From contig UQMR01000054.1 of the NCBI GenBank assembly GCA_900542255.1, forward strand, positions 1-14,971: DNA of 14,971 nt, given 5' to 3'. The notes below the pieces were generated by a model. It was not told where the DNA came from, did no database searches, and worked only from the letters and a program-made list of their open reading frames with translations. Position 1 is the first letter of the stretch. Every line of letters begins with the position of its first letter. The position numbers were made by a program, and so were the translations under genes. The DNA comes from an uncultured Porphyromonadaceae bacterium. GTDB lineage: Bacteria > Bacteroidota > Bacteroidia > Bacteroidales > Barnesiellaceae_A. This document shows positions 8,940 to 14,971 of this stretch, in pieces.

Positions 8940-10412
8940 CTACTGCTCGCTTTGCAAGCGGGCGTGCATGGCAGCAGCCGCACGACGGCCGTCGCCCATG
9001 GCAAGTATGACTGTGGCTCCGCCCCGCACGATGTCGCCACCGGCATATATGTCGGGCAGGCACGAACGCATCGTAGCCTCATCGACAACGATAGTACCGC
9101 GACGGCTTATTTCGAGACCCGATATAGCATTGGGTATCAAAGGATTGGGCGATACACCCACGCTCACTATCACAGTATCTACGGCTATCTCTTCTATGGC
9201 ACCTTCAACGGGGACGGGCGAGCGACGGCCGCTCTCGTCGGGCTCTCCGAGTTCCATCTTTTGCAGACGCATGGCACGCACGCGGCCATTCTCGTCGCCA
9301 AGATACTCCACAGGATTGTGCAATGTCATAAACTGTACGCCTTCGGCCTTGGCATGCGCTACCTCCTCGACACGGGCGGGCATCTCCTCCTCGCTGCGGC
9401 GATAGACTATCATGGCCGTCTCGGCCCCCAGACGCAATGCCGTGCGCACCGAGTCCATGGCGGTATTGCCACCACCTATCACGGCGACCCGTTTTCCGCT
9501 CAACACAGGCGTATCCCAGTCGGCATGCGAAGCTCCCATCAAGTTGACACGCGTCAGATACTCGTTGCTCGACATGATGCCGATAAGGTTCTCGCCGGGA
9601 ATATTCATAAAGCGGGGCAGACCGGCACCGCTGCCTACGAAAATGGCTTTGAATCCCATCTGGTGCAAATCGTCGTACGACAGGGTCTTGCCTATGATGC
9701 AATCGGTTACAAACTTCACGCCCATGCGCCGCAACGTATCTATCTCGACATCGACCACGGCATTGGGCAGACGGAACTCGGGAATACCGTATTTGAGCAC
9801 ACCGCCTATCTCGTGCAATGCCTCGAAGACCGTCACGTCATAACCCAACTTCACCATATCGCCGGCAAACGAAAGCCCGGCAGGACCCGACCCTGCCACG
9901 GCAACTTTTATACCATTGGAGGGCATCACGGCCGGCAGCTCGCCGGTATCGTGCAGCCGCGAATAATCGGCGGCAAAACGTTCGAGATAGCCTATCGCGA
10001 CGGGTTGCTTATGCAGCTTTTTCACATAAAAGCACTGCGACTCGCACTGCTTCTCCTGCGGACACACGCGGCCGCATACGGCCGGCAATGAGCTGGTCTC
10101 TTTCAGCGTAGCGGCGGCCGCCATAAACTCACCTTTCTCTATATGCTTGATAAACGTGGGGATGTTTATCTCTACCGGGCAGCCGGTCATACAGGTGGGC
10201 TCGGGACAATCGAGGCAACGTTGTGCCTCTACCAGTGCCTGCTCTTCGGTAAGGCCTTGGTTTACCTCCTCGTTGCACGTCACGCGATAGGCGGCATCGA
10301 GCTCGGGCATCTTCACGCGCGGTATATCGGTACGCTCTTTGGCTTTTTTGCTTTTACGCAGCTCCTCGCGCCAAGCCTCGGCACGACGGGCGGTTATATC
10401 TTGTTTATCCAT
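8940..10412 (-). CDS. nfnB: NfnB: NADPH-binding, Fe-S flavoprotein large subunit of ferredoxin:NAD(P)H oxidoreductase (GltD-like)
   Basis: This 490-residue protein belongs to the glutamate synthase small-subunit (GltD-like) family. An N-terminal ferredoxin-like domain carries cysteines at 66, 69, 74 and 78 (CLDCPEPTCMTGCP) and at 113, 117, 123 and 127 (CGRVCPQEKQCESQC), enough for two 4Fe-4S clusters. The FAD motif VAGSGPAGL (172-180), the NAD(P) motif VIGGGNTAMD (311-320) and the closing FAD segment YAGGDIVRGGATVILAMGDG (456-475) follow. Databases often label such proteins 'NADPH-dependent glutamate synthase'. The partner gene nfnA lies immediately upstream (22-bp gap), and no glutamate synthase large subunit is present. 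This favours NfnB of the electron-bifurcating transhydrogenase, which couples reduced ferredoxin plus NADH to formation of two NADPH. A sulfide dehydrogenase/SudA-type role is the main alternative. It is cytoplasmic. Confidence 0.88.
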   Translation of the reverse strand: MDKQDITARRAEAWREELRKSKKAKERTDIPRVKMPELDAAYRVTCNEEVNQGLTEEQALVEAQRCLDCPEPTCMTGCPVEINIPTFIKHIEKGEFMAAAATLKETSSLPAVCGRVCPQEKQCESQCFYVKKLHKQPVAIGYLERFAADYSRLHDTGELPAVMPSNGIKVAVAGSGPAGLSFAGDMVKLGYDVTVFEALHEIGGVLKYGIPEFRLPNAVVDVEIDTLRRMGVKFVTDCIIGKTLSYDDLHQMGFKAIFVGSGAGLPRFMNIPGENLIGIMSSNEYLTRVNLMGASHADWDTPVLSGKRVAVIGGGNTAMDSVRTALRLGAETAMIVYRRSEEEMPARVEEVAHAKAEGVQFMTLHNPVEYLGDENGRVRAMRLQKMELGEPDESGRRSPVPVEGAIEEIAVDTVIVSVGVSPNPLIPNAISGLEISRRGTIVVDEATMRSCLPDIYAGGDIVRGGATVILAMGDGRRAAAAMHARLQSEQ

Positions 10413-10434
10413 AATAAATACTCTTCTCTTAACG

Positions 10435-11226
10435 TTACTCCAAACTCTTATACGACCTCAGGCGCATCATCAGCTCATCGAAATCGACCTGATGCGCATC
10501 GAACTCGGGACCGTCGATGCACACAAAACGCATCTTGCCGCCCACTGTGACACGACAAGCCCCGCACATGCCCGTGCCATCGACCATAATGGCATTGAGC
10601 GAAGCCTCGGTGGGAATATTGTAACGTGCCGTGAGCTGTGCCACAAACTTCATCATTACGGCAGGACCTATCGTCACGCAGGCATCTACTTTCTCGCGCA
10701 GGATGACTTTCTCTACGCCTTGCGTCACAAGCCCTTTTTCGCCATAGGAGCCGTCGTCGGTCATGATAATGACCTCGTCACTGCTGCGTCGTATCTCCTC
10801 TTCGAGAATAATGAGGTCTTTACTGCGGGCTGCCAAAACGCTCACCACGCGGTTTCCGGCCGCCTTCATGGCTTGCACGATGGGCAGAAGCGGAGCTACT
10901 CCCACACCGCCGCCGCAACATACTACGGTGCCTACTTTGGAGATGCGCGTAGCCTGTCCCAGAGGGCCTACCACATCTGTGACGTAATCGCCGGGGTTGA
11001 GGGCACACAGCTTCTGGGTAGATTTACCCACAGCCTGTACGACAAGCGTGATGGTCCCCGCCTGTGTATCGGCCTCGGCAATCGTCAAGGGGATACGCTC
11101 GCCCTTCTCTCCTACTCTCACAATTACGAAGTGCCCCGCCCTGCGGGCTTTGGCAATAAGCGGAGCTTCTACAACGAGCTTCACCACTCGTTCAGAGAAG
11201 TATTCCTTACTGATGATTCGATTCAT
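10435..11226 (-). CDS. nfnA: NfnA: NAD(H)-binding, 2Fe-2S flavoprotein small subunit (PyrK/DHOD electron-transfer-like)
   Basis: This 263-residue protein has a ferredoxin-reductase fold like the dihydroorotate dehydrogenase electron-transfer subunit. An FAD-binding barrel comes first (GHFVIVRV at 31-38, RIPLTIAEAD at 44-53), then an NAD-binding domain (CCGGGVGVAPLLPI, 103-116). The C-terminal 2Fe-2S segment has DGTGMCGACRV with C221 and C224, plus C236. D216 is a likely fourth ligand, matching the Asp/Cys3 cluster known in NfnA. The start at 11226 gives the conserved MNRIISKEYFSERVVKLVVE beginning. A longer frame to 11328 is rejected because it overlaps the -7 promoter element and adds non-conserved sequence. 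Pairing with nfnB 22 bp downstream supports an NfnAB complex that bifurcates electrons between ferredoxin, NADH and NADPH. An anaerobic pyrD-PyrK role is less likely, as no pyrD is adjacent. Confidence 0.88.
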   Translation of the reverse strand: MNRIISKEYFSERVVKLVVEAPLIAKARRAGHFVIVRVGEKGERIPLTIAEADTQAGTITLVVQAVGKSTQKLCALNPGDYVTDVVGPLGQATRISKVGTVVCCGGGVGVAPLLPIVQAMKAAGNRVVSVLAARSKDLIILEEEIRRSSDEVIIMTDDGSYGEKGLVTQGVEKVILREKVDACVTIGPAVMMKFVAQLTARYNIPTEASLNAIMVDGTGMCGACRVTVGGKMRFVCIDGPEFDAHQVDFDELMMRLRSYKSLE

Positions 11227-11260
11227 ACCTATGCTATATGATGTGTTAAAGTGTTTTTCA

Positions 11261-11328
11261 TCGGCAGGTTGCATGCGTGCCGACGGTATATCTGTGATGC
11301 GGCCGACAGCGTCATGCAATCGCATCAC
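11261..11328 (-). promoter_or_regulatory. Inverted repeats in the nfnAB promoter/leader
   Basis: Three inverted repeats lie here. GTGATGCG (11294-11301) pairs with CGCATCAC (11321-11328), 8 of 8 bases across 19 nt. TCGGCA (11261-11266) pairs with TGCCGA (11278-11283) across 11 nt. TTGCATG (11269-11275) pairs with CATGCAA (11313-11319), which would compete with the first two. The 8-bp repeat touches the -7 element, so it could be a repressor operator, or part of a folded leader if transcription starts further upstream. Confidence 0.45.
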
Positions 11329-11335
11329 AAAGTTA
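11328..11335 (-). promoter_or_regulatory. Candidate -7 element for nfnAB
   Basis: The minus strand reads TAACTTTG, a full match to TAnnTTTG and identical to the -7 element of the divergent gldB promoter. No good -33 TTTG box is found 19-21 bp upstream; that stretch is an A/T run. Initiation near 11322-11325 would give a leader of about 95 nt that contains inverted repeats. Confidence 0.5.
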
Positions 11336-11417
11336 TTATTTTTTTATTATCTGCACTATCGGCCCGCAAGAAAAGTAGTAGGGCCCGCCGCGATAATCGG
11401 ACGGGAGCAACAGATAA

Positions 11418-11448
11418 TTGTTTTTATGAAAGGAATAGATTAACTTTG
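11418..11448 (+). promoter_or_regulatory. Bacteroidetes-type promoter for gldB-aroE-lysR
   Basis: A -33 TTG (11418-11420) is followed after 20 bp by TAACTTTG (11441-11448), a full match to the -7 consensus. Predicted initiation near 11453 leaves a leader of about 18 nt before the ATG at 11471. It is the cleanest promoter in the window. Confidence 0.7.
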
Positions 11449-11470
11449 TCATCATATACTTACATCCGAT

Positions 11471-12475
11471 ATGAAACGATACCTGTCAGGAGTTCTGCTC
11501 GCGGCTGTTGCCACTGCGTCATGGACAGGGTGCAACAGGCAGCCCGACTACCGCATACAACCTCAAACGGCAATAGAGCCCCAAATCGTACGCTTCGACT
11601 CGCTGCTATTGCAATACGATACTCTTACCGACACGGCCCAGTACCGGCAAATGGCTACCGGCCTCGCTCCCTTTTGGCGTATTTACGGGCAACACATACT
11701 GGGCCTTAGCGATGCACCATACTTCCGCAACGGCATACGCCGTTTTCTGCAAGACACTGCCATCGCGCAACTCTATACCGATACGGAACGGTCTTTTACC
11801 GACCTTGCCGATGAAGAACGGCAGCTTGCGGCTCTTGCAGCACGCTATGCGACGCTCTTTCCACACCGCCCTGCGCCCGTTTTCCAAACCCACATATCGG
11901 GGCTGAACCAATCTATCGTCACCGTCGACAGCCTGGTGTCGGTTTCGCTCGACTGCTATTTGGGCAAAGATTACCCCCTATACGGGCAACGCTACAACAG
12001 CTACGAGCTGGACAGCCACAACCGCTCACGCATCGTACCCGATGTGGGCGAGGTATTGCTGCGCAATGCACTGCCCGCGCCCCACATGGCCACCTTGCTC
12101 GATGCCATGATATACGAGGGCCGGATACTCTATCTGCTTGCCGGCTTGCTCGACGACAACGACGCGGCACGCCTCACCGGATATACCCCCGAAGAGATAG
12201 AGTGGTGCATCGATAACGAGGCCAACATCTGGAATGCCATTGTAGGCAGCAATCACCTCTTTGCCTCAGACAACATGACCCTGCGCAAATATATCGCACC
12301 GGCGCCGTTTACCGCGCCACTCTCGCAAGATGTACCGGGGCGCATAGGCCGCTGGGTAGGATGGCGCATCATAGAACGCTATGCCGGCAAAAAAGGGATG
12401 TCGCCCGCACAACTTGCCGCCGACACTACATCGGCGACCGACGTTTTACGACTCTCGCACTACACAGGTAAATAA
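11471..12475 (+). CDS. gldB: GldB-type lipoprotein (gliding motility / type IX-associated)
   Basis: This 334-residue protein has a lipoprotein signal peptide: basic MKR, a hydrophobic stretch, then a lipobox ending WTGC with the lipidated Cys at residue 21. Trp at -3 is unusual but tolerable. The mature part matches the GldB family. It has VRFDSLLLQYDT near the start, LDCYLGKDYPLY in the middle, and LLDAMIYEGRILYLLAGLLD. GYTPEEIEWCIDNEANIWNAIV, IAPAPFTAPLSQDVPGRIGRWVGWRIIERYA complete the pattern. Gene and domain family are recognised by this C-terminal half. In Flavobacterium johnsoniae GldB is a membrane lipoprotein needed for gliding. Non-gliding Bacteroidales keep homologues whose role is not established; a structural resemblance to zinc peptidases has been suggested for related families. 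It starts 23 bp after a strong -7 element and lies 9 bp before aroE. Confidence 0.88.
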   Translation: MKRYLSGVLLAAVATASWTGCNRQPDYRIQPQTAIEPQIVRFDSLLLQYDTLTDTAQYRQMATGLAPFWRIYGQHILGLSDAPYFRNGIRRFLQDTAIAQLYTDTERSFTDLADEERQLAALAARYATLFPHRPAPVFQTHISGLNQSIVTVDSLVSVSLDCYLGKDYPLYGQRYNSYELDSHNRSRIVPDVGEVLLRNALPAPHMATLLDAMIYEGRILYLLAGLLDDNDAARLTGYTPEEIEWCIDNEANIWNAIVGSNHLFASDNMTLRKYIAPAPFTAPLSQDVPGRIGRWVGWRIIERYAGKKGMSPAQLAADTTSATDVLRLSHYTGK

Positions 12476-12484
12476 GATATAGCC

Positions 12485-13231
12485 ATGACACGCAAATTCG
12501 GACTGATAGGCTATCCGCTCGGGCACTCTTTCTCCCGGCAGTACCACAACGAACGCTTCTCGCGCCTCGGCATCGATGCCATATACAACAACTATGAGTT
12601 GCCCGATATTGCCCTGCTGCCGCAGCTCATCGCATCGGACAGCAGCATAGAGGGTCTCAATGTCACCATCCCCTATAAAGAGGCCGTCATCCCCTATCTG
12701 GACGAAATGGACGATGCGGCCCGCGCCATAGGCGCCGTCAACGTGATACGCATTGTACGCGACGGCGGGCAAGCCCGCCTCACAGGCTACAACAGCGACT
12801 ATACGGGCTTTGCCCGCTCGTTTGCCACACTGGCGGCAGGCCGCAGGCCCGAGAAGGCATTGGTATTGGGTACAGGAGGGGCGTCGAAAGCCATTGCAGC
12901 AGCCCTGCAAGATATGAATATCGTCGTAAGAAAAGTGTCGCGGCATCCCGCTGCCGGACAACTCTCCTACGGTGACCTGACCCCCGCCGTAATGGCCGCC
13001 CACACCGTCATCGTAAACGCAACGCCATTGGGCATGTATCCGGCAACGGAGGCCTGCCCTCCCATCCCCTACGAACTGATTACCCCGGCACATATCTGCT
13101 ACGATGCCATATACAACCCCTCGGAGACGACATTCATGAAACTCGCCGCCCGGCAAGGCGCTACCGTAAGCAACGGCATGCAGATGCTGTACGGACAAGC
13201 CGATGCCGCATGGGAGATATGGAACCGATAA
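12485..13231 (+). CDS. aroE: Shikimate dehydrogenase (NADP+)
   Basis: This 248-residue enzyme reduces 3-dehydroshikimate to shikimate with NADPH in the cytoplasm, the fourth step of the shikimate pathway. The substrate site shows GYPLGHSFS (9-17), NVTIPYKEAV with the catalytic Lys65, GAVNVI (83-88) and NSD with Asp105. The NADP-binding loop is LGTGGASKA (128-136), followed by NATPLGMYP (178-186), YDAIYNP (206-212) and the C-terminal NGMQMLYGQA (230-239). It is slightly shorter than the approximately 270-residue E. coli enzyme but all key residues are present, typical of Bacteroidetes AroE. It sits 9 bp after gldB and 29 bp before the lysR gene with no promoter seen between, so it is probably expressed with gldB. 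No other aromatic-pathway gene is in the window. Confidence 0.96.
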   Translation: MTRKFGLIGYPLGHSFSRQYHNERFSRLGIDAIYNNYELPDIALLPQLIASDSSIEGLNVTIPYKEAVIPYLDEMDDAARAIGAVNVIRIVRDGGQARLTGYNSDYTGFARSFATLAAGRRPEKALVLGTGGASKAIAAALQDMNIVVRKVSRHPAAGQLSYGDLTPAVMAAHTVIVNATPLGMYPATEACPPIPYELITPAHICYDAIYNPSETTFMKLAARQGATVSNGMQMLYGQADAAWEIWNR

Positions 13232-13260
13232 CTACCGCCCCCTAACAGAATGCAAATACC

Positions 13261-14157
13261 ATGATAGATTTCAGGTTGAAAGTTTTTTGCAGCGTAGCCC
13301 GCAACCTCAGCTTTACCAAAGCGTCGCACGAGTTGTTTATATCGCAACCCGCCATCAGCAAGCACATACAGGAGATAGAGCAAGAGTATGGCGTAAGGCT
13401 CTTCGACCGCAACAACAACCGCATCACGCTCACCCACGCGGGCGAGGTGCTGCTGACACATGCCGAGGAGATTTTGGGACGCTATCGCCAGCTCGACTTC
13501 GACATGCACATGCTCTCGCACGAACATGTGGGCGAGCTGCGGCTCGGAGCCAGCACCACCATTGCCCAATACGTACTGCCGGCCTACCTTGCGACATTCT
13601 CGGCCAAATTCAGGCAGATAAAACTCTCGCTCATCAACGGCAACACGGTCGACATCGAACGCGCCGTAGACGAGCAGCGCATAGATGTGGGGCTGGTAGA
13701 GGGTCGCAGCCGGCAACAACACCTGCGCTACACCCCCTTTATGCGCGACGAGCTGGTACTGGTGGCCTCTACCCGCAGCAAATGGGCCTATACCGAGGAG
13801 GTCACGCCCGAGGAGCTGCAACGGCTGCCTCTCGTCATCCGCGAAAACGGCTCGGGAAGCCTCGACGTCATAGAACACACCCTCAATGCCCACCACATAC
13901 GTCTTGCAGCCCTCAATATCGTCATGCAACTGGGCAGTACCGAGAGCATCAAGCAATATATCATCCATGCCGACTGCCTCGCCATCATATCGGTGCAAGC
14001 CGTGCTGAACGAAATCACGGCAGGCAAACTAAAAGTTATAGATATTGCCGGCATCACCTTCGAAAGGGAGTTCTCTTTCGTGCAGAAGATGGGAGAAACG
14101 GGCGGTATAGCCAAAGGATTCATCAGTTATATGATAGAAAACGGGCAACGCCTATAA
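13261..14157 (+). CDS. LysR-family transcriptional regulator (CysL/YeiE-like)
   Basis: This 298-residue protein has the standard LysR layout. A winged helix-turn-helix occupies residues 1-60 (LSFTKASHELFISQPAISKH, then RLFDRNNNRITLTHAGE), followed by a linker helix and a periplasmic-binding-protein-like effector domain from about 91. The effector-domain motifs LGASTTIAQYVLP (95-107), GLVEG (144-148), RENGSGS (194-200) and GSTESIKQYI (225-234) are those of the CysL/CbbR/YeiE branch. Members of that branch sense sulfur compounds or small metabolites. It follows aroE by 29 bp and precedes a YeiH-type transporter by 108 bp on the same strand. Control of that transporter is the natural guess, parallel to the YeiE-YeiH pair of enterobacteria. 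Its effector is unknown. Confidence 0.92.
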   Translation: MIDFRLKVFCSVARNLSFTKASHELFISQPAISKHIQEIEQEYGVRLFDRNNNRITLTHAGEVLLTHAEEILGRYRQLDFDMHMLSHEHVGELRLGASTTIAQYVLPAYLATFSAKFRQIKLSLINGNTVDIERAVDEQRIDVGLVEGRSRQQHLRYTPFMRDELVLVASTRSKWAYTEEVTPEELQRLPLVIRENGSGSLDVIEHTLNAHHIRLAALNIVMQLGSTESIKQYIIHADCLAIISVQAVLNEITAGKLKVIDIAGITFEREFSFVQKMGETGGIAKGFISYMIENGQRL

Positions 14158-14164
14158 CCTGACG

Positions 14165-14177
14165 TTATAGCACATAA
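14165..14177. promoter_or_regulatory. Candidate LysR-family operator
   Basis: TTATAGCACATAA is a 13-base T-N11-A site with TTAT/ATAA half-sites in inverted orientation, the general shape of LysR-family boxes. It begins 8 bp after the lysR stop and lies 35 bp upstream of the -7 element of the transporter gene, where an activator would bind. A second, looser TTAT-N14-ATAA pair follows at 14181-14202. The family consensus is very loose, so this is suggestive only. Confidence 0.35.
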
Positions 14178-14211
14178 AGATTATTGATATACAAGGTCAT
14201 AAAATATATAC

Positions 14212-14219
14212 TACCTTTG
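14212..14219 (+). promoter_or_regulatory. Candidate -7 element for the YeiH-type transporter gene
   Basis: TACCTTTG matches TAnnTTTG and is located 46 bases before the ATG at 14266. No good -33 box lies at the right spacing; the nearest TTG (14184-14186) is 25 bp away. A weak -33 fits a promoter that needs an activator. Confidence 0.5.
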
Positions 14220-14265
14220 CCCTCGGAAAACAAACAACATTTATCAACTCAATAATCTTTACACA

Positions 14266-14971
14266 ATGTCATTTGTCAATCTCCTCAAACGCTACAACAG
14301 GATACTGTTTATCGTACTGTTGCTCGTCACTCTTCTGCCTCAGGTAACCCCGGCCATAGCACTCTTTATGGGCCTTGCCTTAGCCCTCGTAGCCGGACAG
14401 GCATACCCCAAATTTGCCAAGAAAACATCGAAATACCTGCTGCAAGCATCGGTCGTAGGATTAGGATTCGGCATGAACCTGCACGAGTCACTGGCCTCGG
14501 GCAAAGAGGGAATGCTCTTTACCATCGTATCGGTAGCCGCAGTCATGATTATAGGATTCTTCGTAGGGAAATGGCTGCGTGTAGACCGCAAGACCGCCTA
14601 CCTCATATCGTCGGGAACAGCCATCTGTGGCGGTAGCGCCATCGCCGCCGTAGCACCGGTAGTAAAGGCCGACGACAACCAGATGTCGGTTTCGTTGGGT
14701 ACCATATTCGTACTCAATGCCATAGCACTCTTTATCTTCCCGCCTATCGGCCACTGGCTGGGCATGACACAAGAACAATTCGGCGAGTGGGCCGCCATAG
14801 CCATTCACGATACGAGCTCGGTAGTAGGCGCAGGCGAAGCCTTCGACCGCAGCTACTTCCCCGATGCCGAAGGGAAAGCATTGCAGATAGCCACCCTCAT
14901 AAAATGTACGCGGGCCTTGTGGATTATACCGCTGGCACTCATCACCACACTTATCTTCAAGGAGAAAAACA
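14266..14971 (+). CDS. YeiH/UPF0324 family membrane protein, putative sulfur-oxyanion exporter (C-terminus outside window)
   Basis: The open frame runs from ATG at 14266 to the window end (235 complete codons, no stop), so the C-terminus is missing. It is a multi-pass inner-membrane protein. Hydrophobic segments include ILFIVLLLVTLLPQVTPAIA, ALFMGLALALVAG, MLFTIVSVAAVMIIGFFVG, SLGTIFVLNAIALFIFPPIG and ALWIIPLALITTLIF. Two family signatures are clear: SSGTAICGGSAIAAVAPVV near residues 113-131 and AIHDTSSVVGAG near 181-192. Databases call this family 'putative sulfate exporter'; in enterobacteria YeiH is controlled by the LysR protein YeiE. The neighbouring LysR-type gene gives the same pairing here. 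The start is supported by the conserved hydrophobic N-terminus and by a -7 element 46 bases upstream. The transported substrate is not proven. Confidence 0.9.
   Translation, partial: MSFVNLLKRYNRILFIVLLLVTLLPQVTPAIALFMGLALALVAGQAYPKFAKKTSKYLLQASVVGLGFGMNLHESLASGKEGMLFTIVSVAAVMIIGFFVGKWLRVDRKTAYLISSGTAICGGSAIAAVAPVVKADDNQMSVSLGTIFVLNAIALFIFPPIGHWLGMTQEQFGEWAAIAIHDTSSVVGAGEAFDRSYFPDAEGKALQIATLIKCTRALWIIPLALITTLIFKEKN

Noticed and set aside
8925..10091. 388-codon plus-strand frame opposite nfnB
   Set aside because: It is the mirror of a well-conserved flavoprotein gene and begins within the terminator-proximal gap. The His/Arg/Thr-rich product has no family features.
11227..11328. Upstream extension of nfnA by 34 codons
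   Set aside because: The extra residues precede the conserved MNRIISKEYF start, and the extended ATG abuts the predicted -7 element, so it would not be transcribed.

Overview
The window looks like ordinary chromosome from an anaerobic member of the Bacteroidales. It carries the type IX secretion translocon gene sprA (sov), a GldB-type lipoprotein and a DUF4250 protein. Several intergenic regions contain the Bacteroidetes sigma-ABfr -7 element TAnnTTTG, and Shine-Dalgarno sequences are not evident. ATA (Ile) and TCG (Ser) codons are frequent in every gene, so I see no sign of recently transferred DNA. A Barnesiella-like origin is possible, but this is a guess from codon style. There are no tRNAs, rRNAs, IS elements or CRISPR arrays.

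Layout. (1) 1-115, minus strand: the first 38 codons of an IorA-type indolepyruvate:ferredoxin oxidoreductase alpha subunit. (2) 116-594: a long non-coding, divergent intergenic region with a 12-bp palindrome, several inverted and direct repeats, and a good promoter at its right end. (3) 595-8789, plus strand: a probable three-gene transcript, DUF4250 gene - ruvA - sprA. The giant sprA gene (2,460 codons) fills half the window. (4) 8871-8911: a perfect 18-bp stem-loop that probably ends transcription from both sides. (5) 8940-11226, minus strand: nfnA followed by nfnB, encoding an NfnAB-type electron-bifurcating ferredoxin:NAD(P)H oxidoreductase. (6) 11227-11470: a divergent regulatory region with an identical TAACTTTG -7 octamer facing each way and notable inverted repeats in the nfnA promoter/leader. 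(7) 11471-14157, plus strand: gldB - aroE - lysR, tightly spaced. (8) 14266-end, plus strand: a YeiH/UPF0324 transporter cut by the window edge, separated from lysR by a 108-bp gap with a candidate LysR operator and a promoter.

Function. SprA and GldB both belong to the type IX secretion / gliding gene set. IorA and NfnAB both handle reduced ferredoxin, so they could be linked metabolically although they are not adjacent. AroE is a shikimate pathway housekeeping enzyme. The LysR-YeiH pair resembles a sulfur-oxyanion sensing and export module.

I found no clear new protein system. The most interesting unexplained items are non-coding: the structured nfnAB leader/promoter and the repeat-bounded segment around 330-498.
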